48,577 bases of DNA, from contig JAHJQL010000047.1 in the NCBI GenBank assembly GCA_018819065.1, forward strand, positions 1-48,577. The letters are read 5' to 3'. The DNA comes from Nanobdellota archaeon. Lineage in GTDB: Archaea > Nanobdellota > Nanobdellia > Woesearchaeales > GCA-2686295. The position numbers and the translations under genes were made by a program. The notes under the pieces were generated by a model. The model was not told where the DNA came from and searched no databases. It saw only the letters and a program-made list of their open reading frames with translations. Positions 15,551 to 24,603 of the stretch are shown here, piece after piece. Position 1 is the first letter of the stretch, and each line of letters starts with the position of its first letter.

Positions 15551-16608
15551 AAAAATCAAAATCATATTATATTAAACTGTTTTTATTAATTTGTATTATA
15601 ATCATATATTCTGTGGCTTTAGAGTTTTTTCTTAGAATGTTTTTAAAAGACAAGGTTATCATTCAGAGTGAGATTACCGGTGTTTCTGTTAAATCAACCA
15701 TTCCCGAATTATTATTTGAGGGCAGACCAAATTTTTCATATTTTAGTACTGATTTTAGTGTTTTTCACAATTCACAAGGATTAAGAGATTATGAATATTC
15801 TTTTATTAAACCTAATAACACTTTTCGGATTTTGGTTTTAGGAGATTCTGTTACTTATGGAGTCTATGTGAATCAGAATAATACTTATGTTAAAGAATTA
15901 GAATATTTGCTTAATATGGATTCCAGAATTAAGTATGAAGTGATTAATGCGGGTGTGGGTGGGTATAATACTTATCAGGAGTTTGTGTGGTTGGATAATA
16001 TTGGTCGTTTATATCACCCTGATATGATTCTTGTTGGTTATGATTACAGCGACATTATAAATGTGTCTTTAATAGAGGAAAAAAAGTCCAACAAAGAAAC
16101 ATTAATATTTACAGCACACGTAGATAGTACTCCAATTCCAGTCATCATCCCCTTTCCAAAAATAATCAATTCTTTTCTAATAAAAAAGGTGTATATTTAC
16201 AGATACTTTAATTTAGGTTTATATTCTATTATAACAAAATTGAACATAAAATTTAGTTTTTATATTTATAATGATGGAATTGAAATGACGAGAATTGCCA
16301 TTAACAAGTTTAAAGAGTATTCCTCATCAAATAATCAATCACTGCTGTTCGTAAATTTCCCTGCTTTAACAAGAATTAGAGATAAACACGATTTATTGGC
16401 TTTAAATTTGCTTGAAGAGGGAGATGTTGTTTATTTGGATTTATTCTTTGTTTTTCAAAATTTTGGAATGTCTAATCTAAAACTCTCTCCCGCTGATTTT
16501 ATTCACCCTAATCAAAAGGGCCATCAAATTGCAGCTGAAGAAATCTACAAGTATCTCGTGATTAACTGTCTTATTCCTGATTGTCATGATAAAGAGTCTA
16601 TTGTATAA
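15547..16608 (+). CDS. Membrane-anchored SGNH/GDSL hydrolase
   Basis: This 353-residue protein has an N-terminal transmembrane helix (LFLLICIIIIYSVALEFFL) and an SGNH esterase fold facing outward. Block I is VLGDSVTYGV with the nucleophilic serine, followed by the block II-like NAGVGGYNT. The catalytic DxxH is in DFIHPNQKG near the C-terminus. Such enzymes add or remove O-acyl groups on surface polysaccharides or peptidoglycan. It is translationally coupled to the SPASM radical SAM gene and has a paralogue at 21728-22705 in the opposing operon. Confidence 0.82.
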   Translation: MKKSKSYYIKLFLLICIIIIYSVALEFFLRMFLKDKVIIQSEITGVSVKSTIPELLFEGRPNFSYFSTDFSVFHNSQGLRDYEYSFIKPNNTFRILVLGDSVTYGVYVNQNNTYVKELEYLLNMDSRIKYEVINAGVGGYNTYQEFVWLDNIGRLYHPDMILVGYDYSDIINVSLIEEKKSNKETLIFTAHVDSTPIPVIIPFPKIINSFLIKKVYIYRYFNLGLYSIITKLNIKFSFYIYNDGIEMTRIAINKFKEYSSSNNQSLLFVNFPALTRIRDKHDLLALNLLEEGDVVYLDLFFVFQNFGMSNLKLSPADFIHPNQKGHQIAAEEIYKYLVINCLIPDCHDKESIV

Positions 16609-16609
16609 A

Positions 16610-17998
16610 ATGAAAATCTGTCTCGTTCAATGTCCCGCTTTTGGAATTGACGCTCCACCTTTAGGAGTGGCCTTTTTAGCTACTTATATATCTAAAAATA
16701 AAATAGAGACAAAGATATTTGATTTTAATATTGACCTTTATCAAAAGGTTGAAAAACACCATAAGACATTGTGGGAACCAAGCAACTCTATTTTGTGGTC
16801 TGACCCTGAAAAGTTTTCAGAATTTAAATTTATCTCATCCAAACTCCTTGATGATTATTCTGCTAAAATATTACAATTCGAACCAGAAATGGTGTGCTTC
16901 TCTATTCATTCAACATCAGTCTTATTTTCTATAAAGTTATCAAAGCTGATTAGGAAAAAGGATCCGTCAATCAAAATAATTTTTGGAGGACCACAGTGTT
17001 TTATTAAGAATAATAGAAACAGAGTTGTTAAGACTGAGTATGATATACATAAATACGCGGATTTTCTAATTATCGGGGAGGGTGAAGAGACTCTGCTTGA
17101 AATTATTAAACGTGTCGAAGAGAAAAATGACTTGAAAAGAATTCCTGGCTGTGTTTATGAATGCGATACTTCTTATTTTAAGTACAGAACTCCAATCATG
17201 GACCTAGATAATCTTCCAATAATAGATTTTTCTTTCTTTAAGCTTGAAAAATACACTGATTATAAGCATCACAAGCTAAGAATACTCTCAAGCAGGGGGT
17301 GTGTTTCAAAATGCGTCTTTTGCACTGACACAATGATATGGATGAAATACCGGACGAGAAGCGCCAAGAATATCTTAGAAGAGTTTAAGCAAAGAAAAAA
17401 AGAAGGAGTAATATTTTTAGAGTTTAATGACTCATTGCTCAATGGCGATATGAACAACTTATCCAAACTCTGCAATTTATTGATAAAAGACAACATCAGT
17501 ATTAATTGGGGTGGAAGTGCTAGAATAGACGAACGTTTAAGCTATAAATTTCTTAAAAAGATGAGGAAAGCTGGATGTCTCTATCTGAATTATGGCATAG
17601 AATCTGCATCTACAAAAATTCTTAAGAAGATGAACAAAAACATAACAACTTTTGAGGCTATAAAAACAGTAATCTTGACTAGACTGGCAGGGATTAAAGT
17701 TGTCACGAATTGGATAATAGGCTTTCCTGAAGAAACAAGATTAGACTTTCTCAAAACCTTGTTTTTCATAACATTTTTAAGACCTTTTATAAGTGATGTT
17801 AGCGTTGCAACGCTATTCATCAATCCCCATTCTCTTATTGAAAAACAACCTTTGAGGTTTGGAATTGTTTATAATGGATGCGCCAATTGGCATACAATTG
17901 ATAAAAAAAACAACCAAGATATTCGAGCTAAAAGGGCAAAGATTTTTGTTTTTTTTACAAAAATGCTGTTTTACAAAGCACCTTATAAAACTATATAA
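16610..17998 (+). CDS. B12-binding-type radical SAM protein (copy A)
   Basis: This 462-residue protein has an N-terminal B12-binding-like domain (VQCPAFGIDAPPLGVAFLA, KIIFGGPQC) and a radical SAM core with RGCVSKCVFC (CX3CX2C). NYGIESASTKILKKMNK is typical of BchE/MiaB-like oxidoreductases. No clear cobalamin-binding DxHxxG is seen. It resembles the following protein throughout, so the two are a tandem duplication. The start at 16610 opens the standard N-terminus and follows the SGNH stop by 1 nt; the earlier in-frame codon overlaps that gene. Confidence 0.82.
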   Translation: MKICLVQCPAFGIDAPPLGVAFLATYISKNKIETKIFDFNIDLYQKVEKHHKTLWEPSNSILWSDPEKFSEFKFISSKLLDDYSAKILQFEPEMVCFSIHSTSVLFSIKLSKLIRKKDPSIKIIFGGPQCFIKNNRNRVVKTEYDIHKYADFLIIGEGEETLLEIIKRVEEKNDLKRIPGCVYECDTSYFKYRTPIMDLDNLPIIDFSFFKLEKYTDYKHHKLRILSSRGCVSKCVFCTDTMIWMKYRTRSAKNILEEFKQRKKEGVIFLEFNDSLLNGDMNNLSKLCNLLIKDNISINWGGSARIDERLSYKFLKKMRKAGCLYLNYGIESASTKILKKMNKNITTFEAIKTVILTRLAGIKVVTNWIIGFPEETRLDFLKTLFFITFLRPFISDVSVATLFINPHSLIEKQPLRFGIVYNGCANWHTIDKKNNQDIRAKRAKIFVFFTKMLFYKAPYKTI

Positions 17999-18014
17999 TC
18001 ATGATAATCATAAA

Positions 18015-19418
18015 ATGAATAAAGCATCAAAACTATTTTATAATCTGAGAATCTTTAAGACAGATATAATTTTAGTTACTGCTCCTGCTTGGGATATTTC
18101 ACAACCACCAGTTGGAGCTGCTTATCTTTGCGGGTTTCTTAAATCAAAGCATTTCAGAGTTAAGTGTCTTGACTTTAACATAGAATTATACCAACTGCTA
18201 AAAGACAAAGAGTTGTGGGACTTGAATAATCCTGACTTATTCATTGACAAGCAAAAATTTAATGATTTCTCTAAAGGACTAGACTCATTCATAGATAGAT
18301 GTGTGCAAAATATTTTGTTTTTTAATCCTGGAGTTGTGGGTTTTTCTCTTTACATGTCAACGCTTAATTTTAGTTCCTTGCTGGCTGAGAGAATCAAACA
18401 ACTAAATTCTAAAATACTAATAGTTGGCGGTGGTCCTGAATGTAAACGGTTAGGAGAAGATTATCTAAAAGAAAGTCCATTTGATATATTCATATTAGGT
18501 GAAGCTGAACATTCTCTTGCAAACCTGATGAACTGCGTAAAGAAGAAGTTGTCACTAAGACGAGTTCCTGGAGTCTTAATTAAGGAAAATGGTGATGTTT
18601 TTTTCTCAGGAAAAGAGCAAAAAATAGAAGATGTTTCCAGCCTACCTTTTCCTGATTACTCAAATTTTGATATTGAAAAATATACTCAGTGCATCCTTCC
18701 AATTTCTATGAGCAGAGGATGCATAAATAGTTGTACTTTTTGTGCTGACACTTACATCTGGGGTGCTTATAGGTTTAGGAAAGCGGAAAGTGTTTTTTTT
18801 GAGATGAAGAGAATGTTAAAAAACTACAAGCATAACAAGTTCGTATTTGTTGATTCAACTTTTAACGGCAACATCGGTGAAGTCGAGAAATTATGTGATT
18901 TGATAATAACAGCGAAGATGAATATTACTTGGTCGGCGAAAGTTATTCCAAGAAAAGAAATGACTTTTGATCTGTTGAAAAAGATGAGATTGGCCGGTTG
19001 TGATTATTTAGCTTACGGTGTTGAGAGTGGTTCTCAAAGGGTGCTGGATAATATGAAAAAACGCGTCGATTTAGAGGATGTTAAAAGGGTTATAAAAGAC
19101 ACTTATCTGGCAGGCATAAACGCATGCTGTTTTTTAATAGTTGGCTATCCAACAGAGACTGAGAATGATTTTAAGAAGACTCTGAATTTTATAAAAGAGA
19201 ATCACAAGTATGTCCACTCATTTAATCAAGTCACGGGGTGTCACATAGAGTCAAACTCTTTTTTAGGGAAAAACATGGCTAAATATGATGTTGTTTTCAA
19301 AGAAGATGGTTGGCACAGCCCAAATAGTACACCAGTGATAAGAAAGAGGCGTCTTGAAAGGGTTAAAAGACTGCTACAGAAGTGTTATCCGAAGATTGAT
19401 GTGCAAGTGCAACCTTGA
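18015..19418 (+). CDS. B12-binding-type radical SAM protein (copy B)
   Basis: This 467-residue paralogue of the preceding protein has APAWDISQPPVGAAYLCGF and ILIVGGGPECKRL in the B12-like domain. RGCINSCTFC is the cluster motif, followed by YGVESGSQRVLDNMKKR and FLIVGYPTET. An unusually similar stretch after the cysteines (CADTYIWGAYRFRKAE against CTDTMIWMKYRTRSAK) supports recent duplication. The ATG at 18015 lies 16 nt after the previous stop; a longer in-frame version would overlap the upstream gene by 140 nt and is rejected. It ends before the convergent leftward operon. Confidence 0.82.
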   Translation: MNKASKLFYNLRIFKTDIILVTAPAWDISQPPVGAAYLCGFLKSKHFRVKCLDFNIELYQLLKDKELWDLNNPDLFIDKQKFNDFSKGLDSFIDRCVQNILFFNPGVVGFSLYMSTLNFSSLLAERIKQLNSKILIVGGGPECKRLGEDYLKESPFDIFILGEAEHSLANLMNCVKKKLSLRRVPGVLIKENGDVFFSGKEQKIEDVSSLPFPDYSNFDIEKYTQCILPISMSRGCINSCTFCADTYIWGAYRFRKAESVFFEMKRMLKNYKHNKFVFVDSTFNGNIGEVEKLCDLIITAKMNITWSAKVIPRKEMTFDLLKKMRLAGCDYLAYGVESGSQRVLDNMKKRVDLEDVKRVIKDTYLAGINACCFLIVGYPTETENDFKKTLNFIKENHKYVHSFNQVTGCHIESNSFLGKNMAKYDVVFKEDGWHSPNSTPVIRKRRLERVKRLLQKCYPKIDVQVQP

Positions 19419-19436
19419 ATTATTATTTTACAATGT

Positions 19437-19586
19437 TTATTTCAAAGAGTTCATCTCATCAATTATCCTCTTTTTTAAACTCTTAATAATTCTTAGCTCT
19501 AAAAGTATTTCACTCCTTCTTTTATTATTTCCAAAGACGAGCAATAGTTTTTGCAATTTGTTTCTAATAAAACTTGCTAATGGCAT
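19437..19586 (-). CDS. Possible 49-residue basic protein
   Basis: A 50-codon frame on the minus strand starts 23 nt inside the end of the SPASM gene and runs to a TAA at 19437-19439. The peptide begins MPLASFIRNKLQKLLL and continues with alternating Leu/Ile and Lys/Arg, an amphipathic helical pattern. It would be the last gene of the leftward operon. No family is recognised and the composition could be fortuitous; the overlap and short length keep confidence low. Confidence 0.3.
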   Translation of the reverse strand: MPLASFIRNKLQKLLLVFGNNKRRSEILLELRIIKSLKKRIIDEMNSLK

Positions 19587-20559
19587 TTTTTAACCTTTCA
19601 AATTTTGTTTTAAGCGAACCAACTTTAGTCTCGAAATTGTTATCATAGCAACTCATAAGACACCCTGGGCAGCCTTCTTTTTTGATATTTTCTCTTATCT
19701 TTTTGTGTTCTTTGGAGTTCCAGATTTCTAAAAATCTTTTTTTATTAATGTTGCCTATTGGCTTGTCTGTAATTGGAAAACAAGGAATCACATCACTGTT
19801 ATTAACTATTGAGATTGTGTCGTATAATGCATTGCATCCTTTGTTTGTCTGGGGCTTTATATTGTTTTGCAGCATCAAACCCATCTTGTTTATGTATGTC
19901 TCTGGATTAATGTTAATATTGTGTTTTCTTGCCAGAGCAACTGTTTCTTTTATAATTCTATCAAGCTCTAAGCACTCTTTTTTTGTGATATAAAACTGTC
20001 CAATTCTTGTTTTGTCATTAAGAAAGTCAAGGTTGAACGGCTGAAACTTCACAGTTGTTGCACCAAGCTTTCTTGCTAATCTTATTATGAATGGGAGCTC
20101 TTTATAGTTTTGTTTGCAAACAACTGTTGCAATAGTCGTTTCAATATGATGTGTTTTCAAAGCTTCAAGTGCTTTGATTGCTTTATCATAATTTCCTTCC
20201 CCTCTGAGTAGGTCGTGTGTCTTTTTTCTTCCGTCTAGCGATATGTTAATTACTCCAATACCTTCTTTAGCCAGTCTTTGAGCAATTTCATCGTTAATAA
20301 GGGTGCCATTAGATGTTATGCACACTTTAAGATTATTATTTTTTGAATGATTTATTAGTTCAAACACGTCTTTTCTGACAAATGGTTCTCCGCCTGAGAA
20401 AACTATGCTCTTGCAATTTATTTTTTTTAGGTCTTGAATTAGCTCTTTTAATATCTTTGTTGAAATCTCATCTTTGACTCCTTTTGGTATGTCACACATC
20501 TCACATTTAAGATTGCATTTGTTTGTGAGTGATATGATTGCTTCTTTTGGTGCAGTCAT
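19564..20559 (-). CDS. Radical SAM protein with SPASM-type C-terminus
   Basis: This compact 331-residue radical SAM/SPASM protein shows CNLKCEMC for the SAM cluster, FSGGEPFVRKD, NISLDGRKKTHD, and a cysteine-rich end (CFPITDK, GCPGCLMSC) for auxiliary clusters. It starts at residue 1 almost directly with the radical SAM strand (ISLTNKCN), so there is no extra N-terminal domain. The start overlaps the stop of the next SPASM gene by 4 nt, so the two are co-translated and may act on the same substrate. Confidence 0.85.
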   Translation of the reverse strand: MTAPKEAIISLTNKCNLKCEMCDIPKGVKDEISTKILKELIQDLKKINCKSIVFSGGEPFVRKDVFELINHSKNNNLKVCITSNGTLINDEIAQRLAKEGIGVINISLDGRKKTHDLLRGEGNYDKAIKALEALKTHHIETTIATVVCKQNYKELPFIIRLARKLGATTVKFQPFNLDFLNDKTRIGQFYITKKECLELDRIIKETVALARKHNININPETYINKMGLMLQNNIKPQTNKGCNALYDTISIVNNSDVIPCFPITDKPIGNINKKRFLEIWNSKEHKKIRENIKKEGCPGCLMSCYDNNFETKVGSLKTKFERLKNAISKFY

Positions 20560-21722
20560 TTTGTAAGTGCTTTTTTGCTCATTGATTCATATTTGTTCAA
20601 AAGATCTAAACTTTTTTGTAAGCAATTCTTTTTTTCTTGTTTTGAAATATTGCTGTCTTGTAGTCTTCTAAAAAATGTTTGGAATATCTTTTCTAAATCG
20701 TCAGCTTCTGGTCTAGCCCAACAAGTTTGTAGGCAGGGTTTTTGACAGTTTTTCATCAGCGCCCTTGACGCCTCTGCTTTTCTCGTGTTCATGCTATCTT
20801 CAAGGCTCATAGTTTTTATGCTTCCAAAGTCTCCGCCGCAGCTTTGTACAGCGCCATTAGGACCTATGTCTATGAATTCTAATGGGTTGCACTTCCAATC
20901 TTTTTTTGTGATTGTTCTTTCGAAGTAGTTTATGAACCAATAAGGATCATGTAAAAATGCAATTATACCTTGTTTTTTTTGAAAAGATACTAGCTTGTCG
21001 ATTTGGTCTTTTAAAATAATCAGTCTTTCTTTTGGAACCCATAATGAACCTTCTCTTGTCGTGTTTTGCATATCTGTTTGAGAGAGAATAACTGGGTGAT
21101 AAACCAGACAATCTACATCTAATTCTTTAGCAAGAATTGCTATTTCTTCTAATTCTTCAATGTTTTGGTTCATTATAGTTGTCCATATTGATATTTGAGG
21201 TCCTATTTTTTGTTTATTTTTTTCTTCTACTAATAATTTCACTGCTTCAATAGTTTTTTTTAAACTCCCTTTCACACCTCTTATTGAATCATGTGTTTTT
21301 GGTGTTGCGCCATCAATTGATATGGCTATACCCTGTAACTTCGACTTAATGATTGTTTTAACATTTTTCTTGTTGATTAACATCCCGTTTGTCACGAGTT
21401 CTGTAGTTAATCCTGCGTTGGTTGAGTAATCTATTATTTGAAATATATCTTTTCTTAGTAAAGGCTCCCCGCCTGTTAGTTGGATTCTAGAATCAAATTT
21501 CCATGATGAAATTTCATCAATTATTCTTTTCACTTCTTCAAGGCTTAATTGGTGTTGTGTTAGAATCTTGGAAACTCCACACATTGAGCACTTTAGATTA
21601 CATTTGTGTAGTAGGCTGATATAAATCCAATGTGGTTTGGCCAGTGGTTTGTTTAGTAATGCTCCAAAGTGGTATGAAAGGTTTAATTCAAGCTCTTTAT
21701 ACTCTGGTGATTTTAATTTCAT
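20556..21722 (-). CDS. Radical SAM protein with SPASM-type C-terminus
   Basis: This 388-residue protein carries the motif CNLKCSMC near residue 40, LTGGEPLLRKDIF, and ISIDGATPKTHDSIRG. The SPASM region contains SCGGDFGSIKTM and CQKPCLQTC. The N-terminal 40 residues precede the core. Sequence similarity to the rightward SPASM protein (14450-15550) includes the WVPKERL/WIEDDDL stretch, suggesting a shared substrate class. It lies 5 nt downstream of the SGNH hydrolase gene, so SPASM and SGNH genes are paired in both divergent operons. Confidence 0.85.
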   Translation of the reverse strand: MKLKSPEYKELELNLSYHFGALLNKPLAKPHWIYISLLHKCNLKCSMCGVSKILTQHQLSLEEVKRIIDEISSWKFDSRIQLTGGEPLLRKDIFQIIDYSTNAGLTTELVTNGMLINKKNVKTIIKSKLQGIAISIDGATPKTHDSIRGVKGSLKKTIEAVKLLVEEKNKQKIGPQISIWTTIMNQNIEELEEIAILAKELDVDCLVYHPVILSQTDMQNTTREGSLWVPKERLIILKDQIDKLVSFQKKQGIIAFLHDPYWFINYFERTITKKDWKCNPLEFIDIGPNGAVQSCGGDFGSIKTMSLEDSMNTRKAEASRALMKNCQKPCLQTCWARPEADDLEKIFQTFFRRLQDSNISKQEKKNCLQKSLDLLNKYESMSKKALTK

Positions 21723-21727
21723 TTGTG

Positions 21728-22705
21728 TTATGTTTTCTCTAATTTATCAATTATAGGGGTTATTTCTTTATATATGCTTTCACCAATCCTTTTATGAGTG
21801 TCCTTGTCTGGATGGTGATCTAAAGGATGGATTTTTGTATATTTAACTTTTATTTTAAGATAATTAATCCCTAGTTCTTTAGAATTGGTTTCTAGTTTGT
21901 TGCTAAAGTCGGTTGGGTTTTCTATATCTAATATTATGACTGTTTTGTTTCCGGAAATTTCTTTTAGTTCTTTTAATGGATTATCAATGTTTTCCCAGTA
22001 TAAGCTCATATTTATTAAGTATCTGTTTAATATTTCAGCTTTTTTCTCCCATACAAGCCTTTCAATCTCATATTCAGGGAGCTTTTTTAAGTTTAATTCT
22101 TGCTTATACTTTTTTGCTTCTAATTCTTCTTCAGTGAAATTTGACAGGTCATTTGAGAAAACATGGATTAAAACCATGTCAGGGTCGTATTTTAACCCTT
22201 TATTCTTGTACAAGGTAACTTCTTGTGCCGTGTTATAACCTGGAACCCCTAAATTGAATACTTCATACGTCTTGTTATCTGAGTTTTCATTTAGAAGTCT
22301 CTCCACTACTTTAGGCCAGCTGTCCTCAATGTTAACCCCCCACCCAAATGTGTATGAGTCACCTAAAAAAATAATTCTTACAATATCGGGCGACTTGTTT
22401 ATTTCATAATCTTTATTATCCCTAAAACCGTCGTTGTTAGTCTTTATTGTTGTTATCTCTGAGAGTTTAATCACTGCCCCATCAAATTTCTGGGTGAAAT
22501 TAGGTTTTAGTTCGAACTCAGGAAAAGAATAAGTCCAATAAGTGGCATCATAAGGGTGAGCTGGTTCATCTTTTAATGAGAAGTCATCTATTGCTTGTGA
22601 ATAAGGATTGCTTCTTTCAATCAAAGAAGTGACTACCAAGAATGAAAGAAATACTATAATCAAGACTTCAATTGTGATTAGTAATATGAGCGCCTTTCTT
22701 TTCAT
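21728..22705 (-). CDS. Membrane-anchored SGNH/GDSL hydrolase
   Basis: This 325-residue protein has an N-terminal transmembrane helix (ALILLITIEVLIIVFLSFLV) followed by an outward-facing SGNH domain. Block I is FLGDSYTFGWGV, block II-like is NLGVPGYNTAQE, and the block III asparagine lies in VFSNDLS. The C-terminal Asp-His pair is probably in HPLDHHPDKDTH. It is a paralogue of the protein at 15547-16608. Expected role: O-acyl esterase or acyltransferase acting on the exported glycan. Confidence 0.82.
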   Translation of the reverse strand: MKRKALILLITIEVLIIVFLSFLVVTSLIERSNPYSQAIDDFSLKDEPAHPYDATYWTYSFPEFELKPNFTQKFDGAVIKLSEITTIKTNNDGFRDNKDYEINKSPDIVRIIFLGDSYTFGWGVNIEDSWPKVVERLLNENSDNKTYEVFNLGVPGYNTAQEVTLYKNKGLKYDPDMVLIHVFSNDLSNFTEEELEAKKYKQELNLKKLPEYEIERLVWEKKAEILNRYLINMSLYWENIDNPLKELKEISGNKTVIILDIENPTDFSNKLETNSKELGINYLKIKVKYTKIHPLDHHPDKDTHKRIGESIYKEITPIIDKLEKT

Positions 22706-22706
22706 T

Positions 22707-24578
22707 TCAAACCTCTACAAAGCATGGAAGAAGGCATGGCTCTTCACATTCTAAGACTAGTATCCTTGTTTTTTCTGCTTTTTTAGAATGCCATACGTGC
22801 TCTAACTTATTTTTTATATTTCCATACGCTGTTTTGCAGGCGGTGATGTTGCCATCATTTGATACCAGCATCGTTTTTGTAGCTGCCAGACAACAAACAT
22901 CATTTGCTGTTAGCTTGTTTTGGAAGTATTTTTTTACTAGTTCAAGTTCTCTTTGTGAATTACTGATTATTTGTGGGTGCTCTTTTTTCATATTCTTCAA
23001 ATTCTTAATTGTATTCTCTAAAACTTTTAGTCTGTTATTCGGAATCCAGAATTTTGATTCTTCCCTTTTATACATTGCAAGGTTGTTTGCGAGTAATGGT
23101 TGGAACTGAACACTATTGGCTTTAAGGCCAATCATTGTTCTTGCCAATTCTTCAAGCTCCTCTAAGTTGTTGTTCATTATTATGCTTATTGTTCCATAGT
23201 TCATGTTTGGATAATCTTCCTTTAGTGCATTTAGCCTCTTTAAAGTGTTCATTGTTTTCTCATATAGACCTTTTTGTCCTCTGATATAATCATGAGTTGT
23301 TGCTTTTACTCCATCAATTGATATGGTTAGTGAGATGTTGTTGTTTATTAGATAAGGCTTTAGTTTTTCAAAAGTTTTTTCATCAAAAGTCCCATTTGAC
23401 AATATCCCTACATTTGAACTTCTTTTCTTGACAAATTCAAGTATCTCAAATATGTCAGCCCTTATAAGAGGTTCTCCGCCTGATAAAACCATGTGTTTCA
23501 CACCCCAAGTGATGCCTTGTTCTAGAACTTTTATTATTTCGCTTGTCGTAAGCTCTTTTTTTGTGTCTTTCACAATGTCGCACATCTTGCATCTCAAATT
23601 GCACCTGTGCGTGCAATCTATTATTAGAAAGTCAGGTTTTTTTACCGTATTCCTATTCTGCTGAAATTCATTTATGTTTCCAAACATGTAGAATAATTTG
23701 TGGAGGCAGAAATAGTTGAAAAAAATCATTTTTTCAATAGCAGAGATATCTTTCTCTTTCTGAGTTAATTTGTTTAGTTGGAATATTCCAAAGAAAGGTG
23801 TTTCTAGTATTCCTTTAGCCATTGTTAGATAAAAAAGCAGCTTATTTTTTGTATTAATATTCAATAGTAATGGGTGCTCTGGATACATTTTTTTAACAAG
23901 CATGTTTCCTATTCCATAATGATAGTTGCGTTTTAAGAAACTTTTAAGACTAGGATTTAGATTATGAGTTACAATTATGCTTTCATCATATAACATCTTT
24001 ATTTTGTTTTTTTGCAGTCGCCATCCAAACTCAAGATCTTCTCCGCCTGGAAATGGGAACTTCTCATCGAAAGTAAATTGTTCTAATACTTTTTTTTTTA
24101 AAGAAATGTTGGATGTTGGAAAATAAATCACTCTTTCTTTTTCTTCAAAGCGTTGTTTTATGGATGAATTTGTGAGGTGTTGCGTGATGAATCCTGTTCT
24201 GTTGTTTTTATCGACTCTTGTTAATCCGCCTATGACTTGTACAGTTCTGTTTTTTTTATGTGCTCGTAAGACGCTTTTAATCCAGTCCTTGTCAGGGATG
24301 CAGTCATCATCTGTAAAACAAATTATGTCTCCTTTTGCAATCTTAGCTCCAAGATTTCTGGCGGCTGCAGGACCTTTGTTATCTTGTCTTAAATACTTTA
24401 AATGTTTATGTTTCTTGCAGAGGCTCATAACTATTTTTTTGGTCTGATCTGTTGAGCCATCGTCAACAATGATGAGTTCTAATTCTTCGTTAATTTTTTG
24501 TTTGAGAATGTTGTTTATGCACATCTTTAGGTCATGACTTCTGTTGTGTGTTGGTATTATTATGGAAATCATTTTCAT
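22707..24578 (-). CDS. Fusion of a GT2 glycosyltransferase and a radical SAM/SPASM domain
   Basis: Residues 1-230 of this 623-residue protein are GT2: ISIIIPTHNRSHDLKMC, LIIVDDGSTD, CFTDDDC (metal-binding DDD, residues 90-92) and PGGEDLEFGWRL (179-188). Residues about 315-623 are radical SAM/SPASM: CNLRCKMCD (Cys326, Cys330, Cys333), LSGGEPLIRAD, ISIDGVKATTHD, and C-terminal CCLAATK and CEEPCLLPC. The stretch between them (230-315) is helical. Both halves look intact. A sugar-transfer enzyme fused to a radical SAM enzyme implies that the second domain modifies the sugar or the acceptor handled by the first. It overlaps no neighbour and lies 1 nt from the SGNH gene. Confidence 0.88.
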   Translation of the reverse strand: MKMISIIIPTHNRSHDLKMCINNILKQKINEELELIIVDDGSTDQTKKIVMSLCKKHKHLKYLRQDNKGPAAARNLGAKIAKGDIICFTDDDCIPDKDWIKSVLRAHKKNRTVQVIGGLTRVDKNNRTGFITQHLTNSSIKQRFEEKERVIYFPTSNISLKKKVLEQFTFDEKFPFPGGEDLEFGWRLQKNKIKMLYDESIIVTHNLNPSLKSFLKRNYHYGIGNMLVKKMYPEHPLLLNINTKNKLLFYLTMAKGILETPFFGIFQLNKLTQKEKDISAIEKMIFFNYFCLHKLFYMFGNINEFQQNRNTVKKPDFLIIDCTHRCNLRCKMCDIVKDTKKELTTSEIIKVLEQGITWGVKHMVLSGGEPLIRADIFEILEFVKKRSSNVGILSNGTFDEKTFEKLKPYLINNNISLTISIDGVKATTHDYIRGQKGLYEKTMNTLKRLNALKEDYPNMNYGTISIIMNNNLEELEELARTMIGLKANSVQFQPLLANNLAMYKREESKFWIPNNRLKVLENTIKNLKNMKKEHPQIISNSQRELELVKKYFQNKLTANDVCCLAATKTMLVSNDGNITACKTAYGNIKNKLEHVWHSKKAEKTRILVLECEEPCLLPCFVEV

Positions 24579-24603
24579 CTTTTATCACGTGATGTGTCAA
24601 TAA

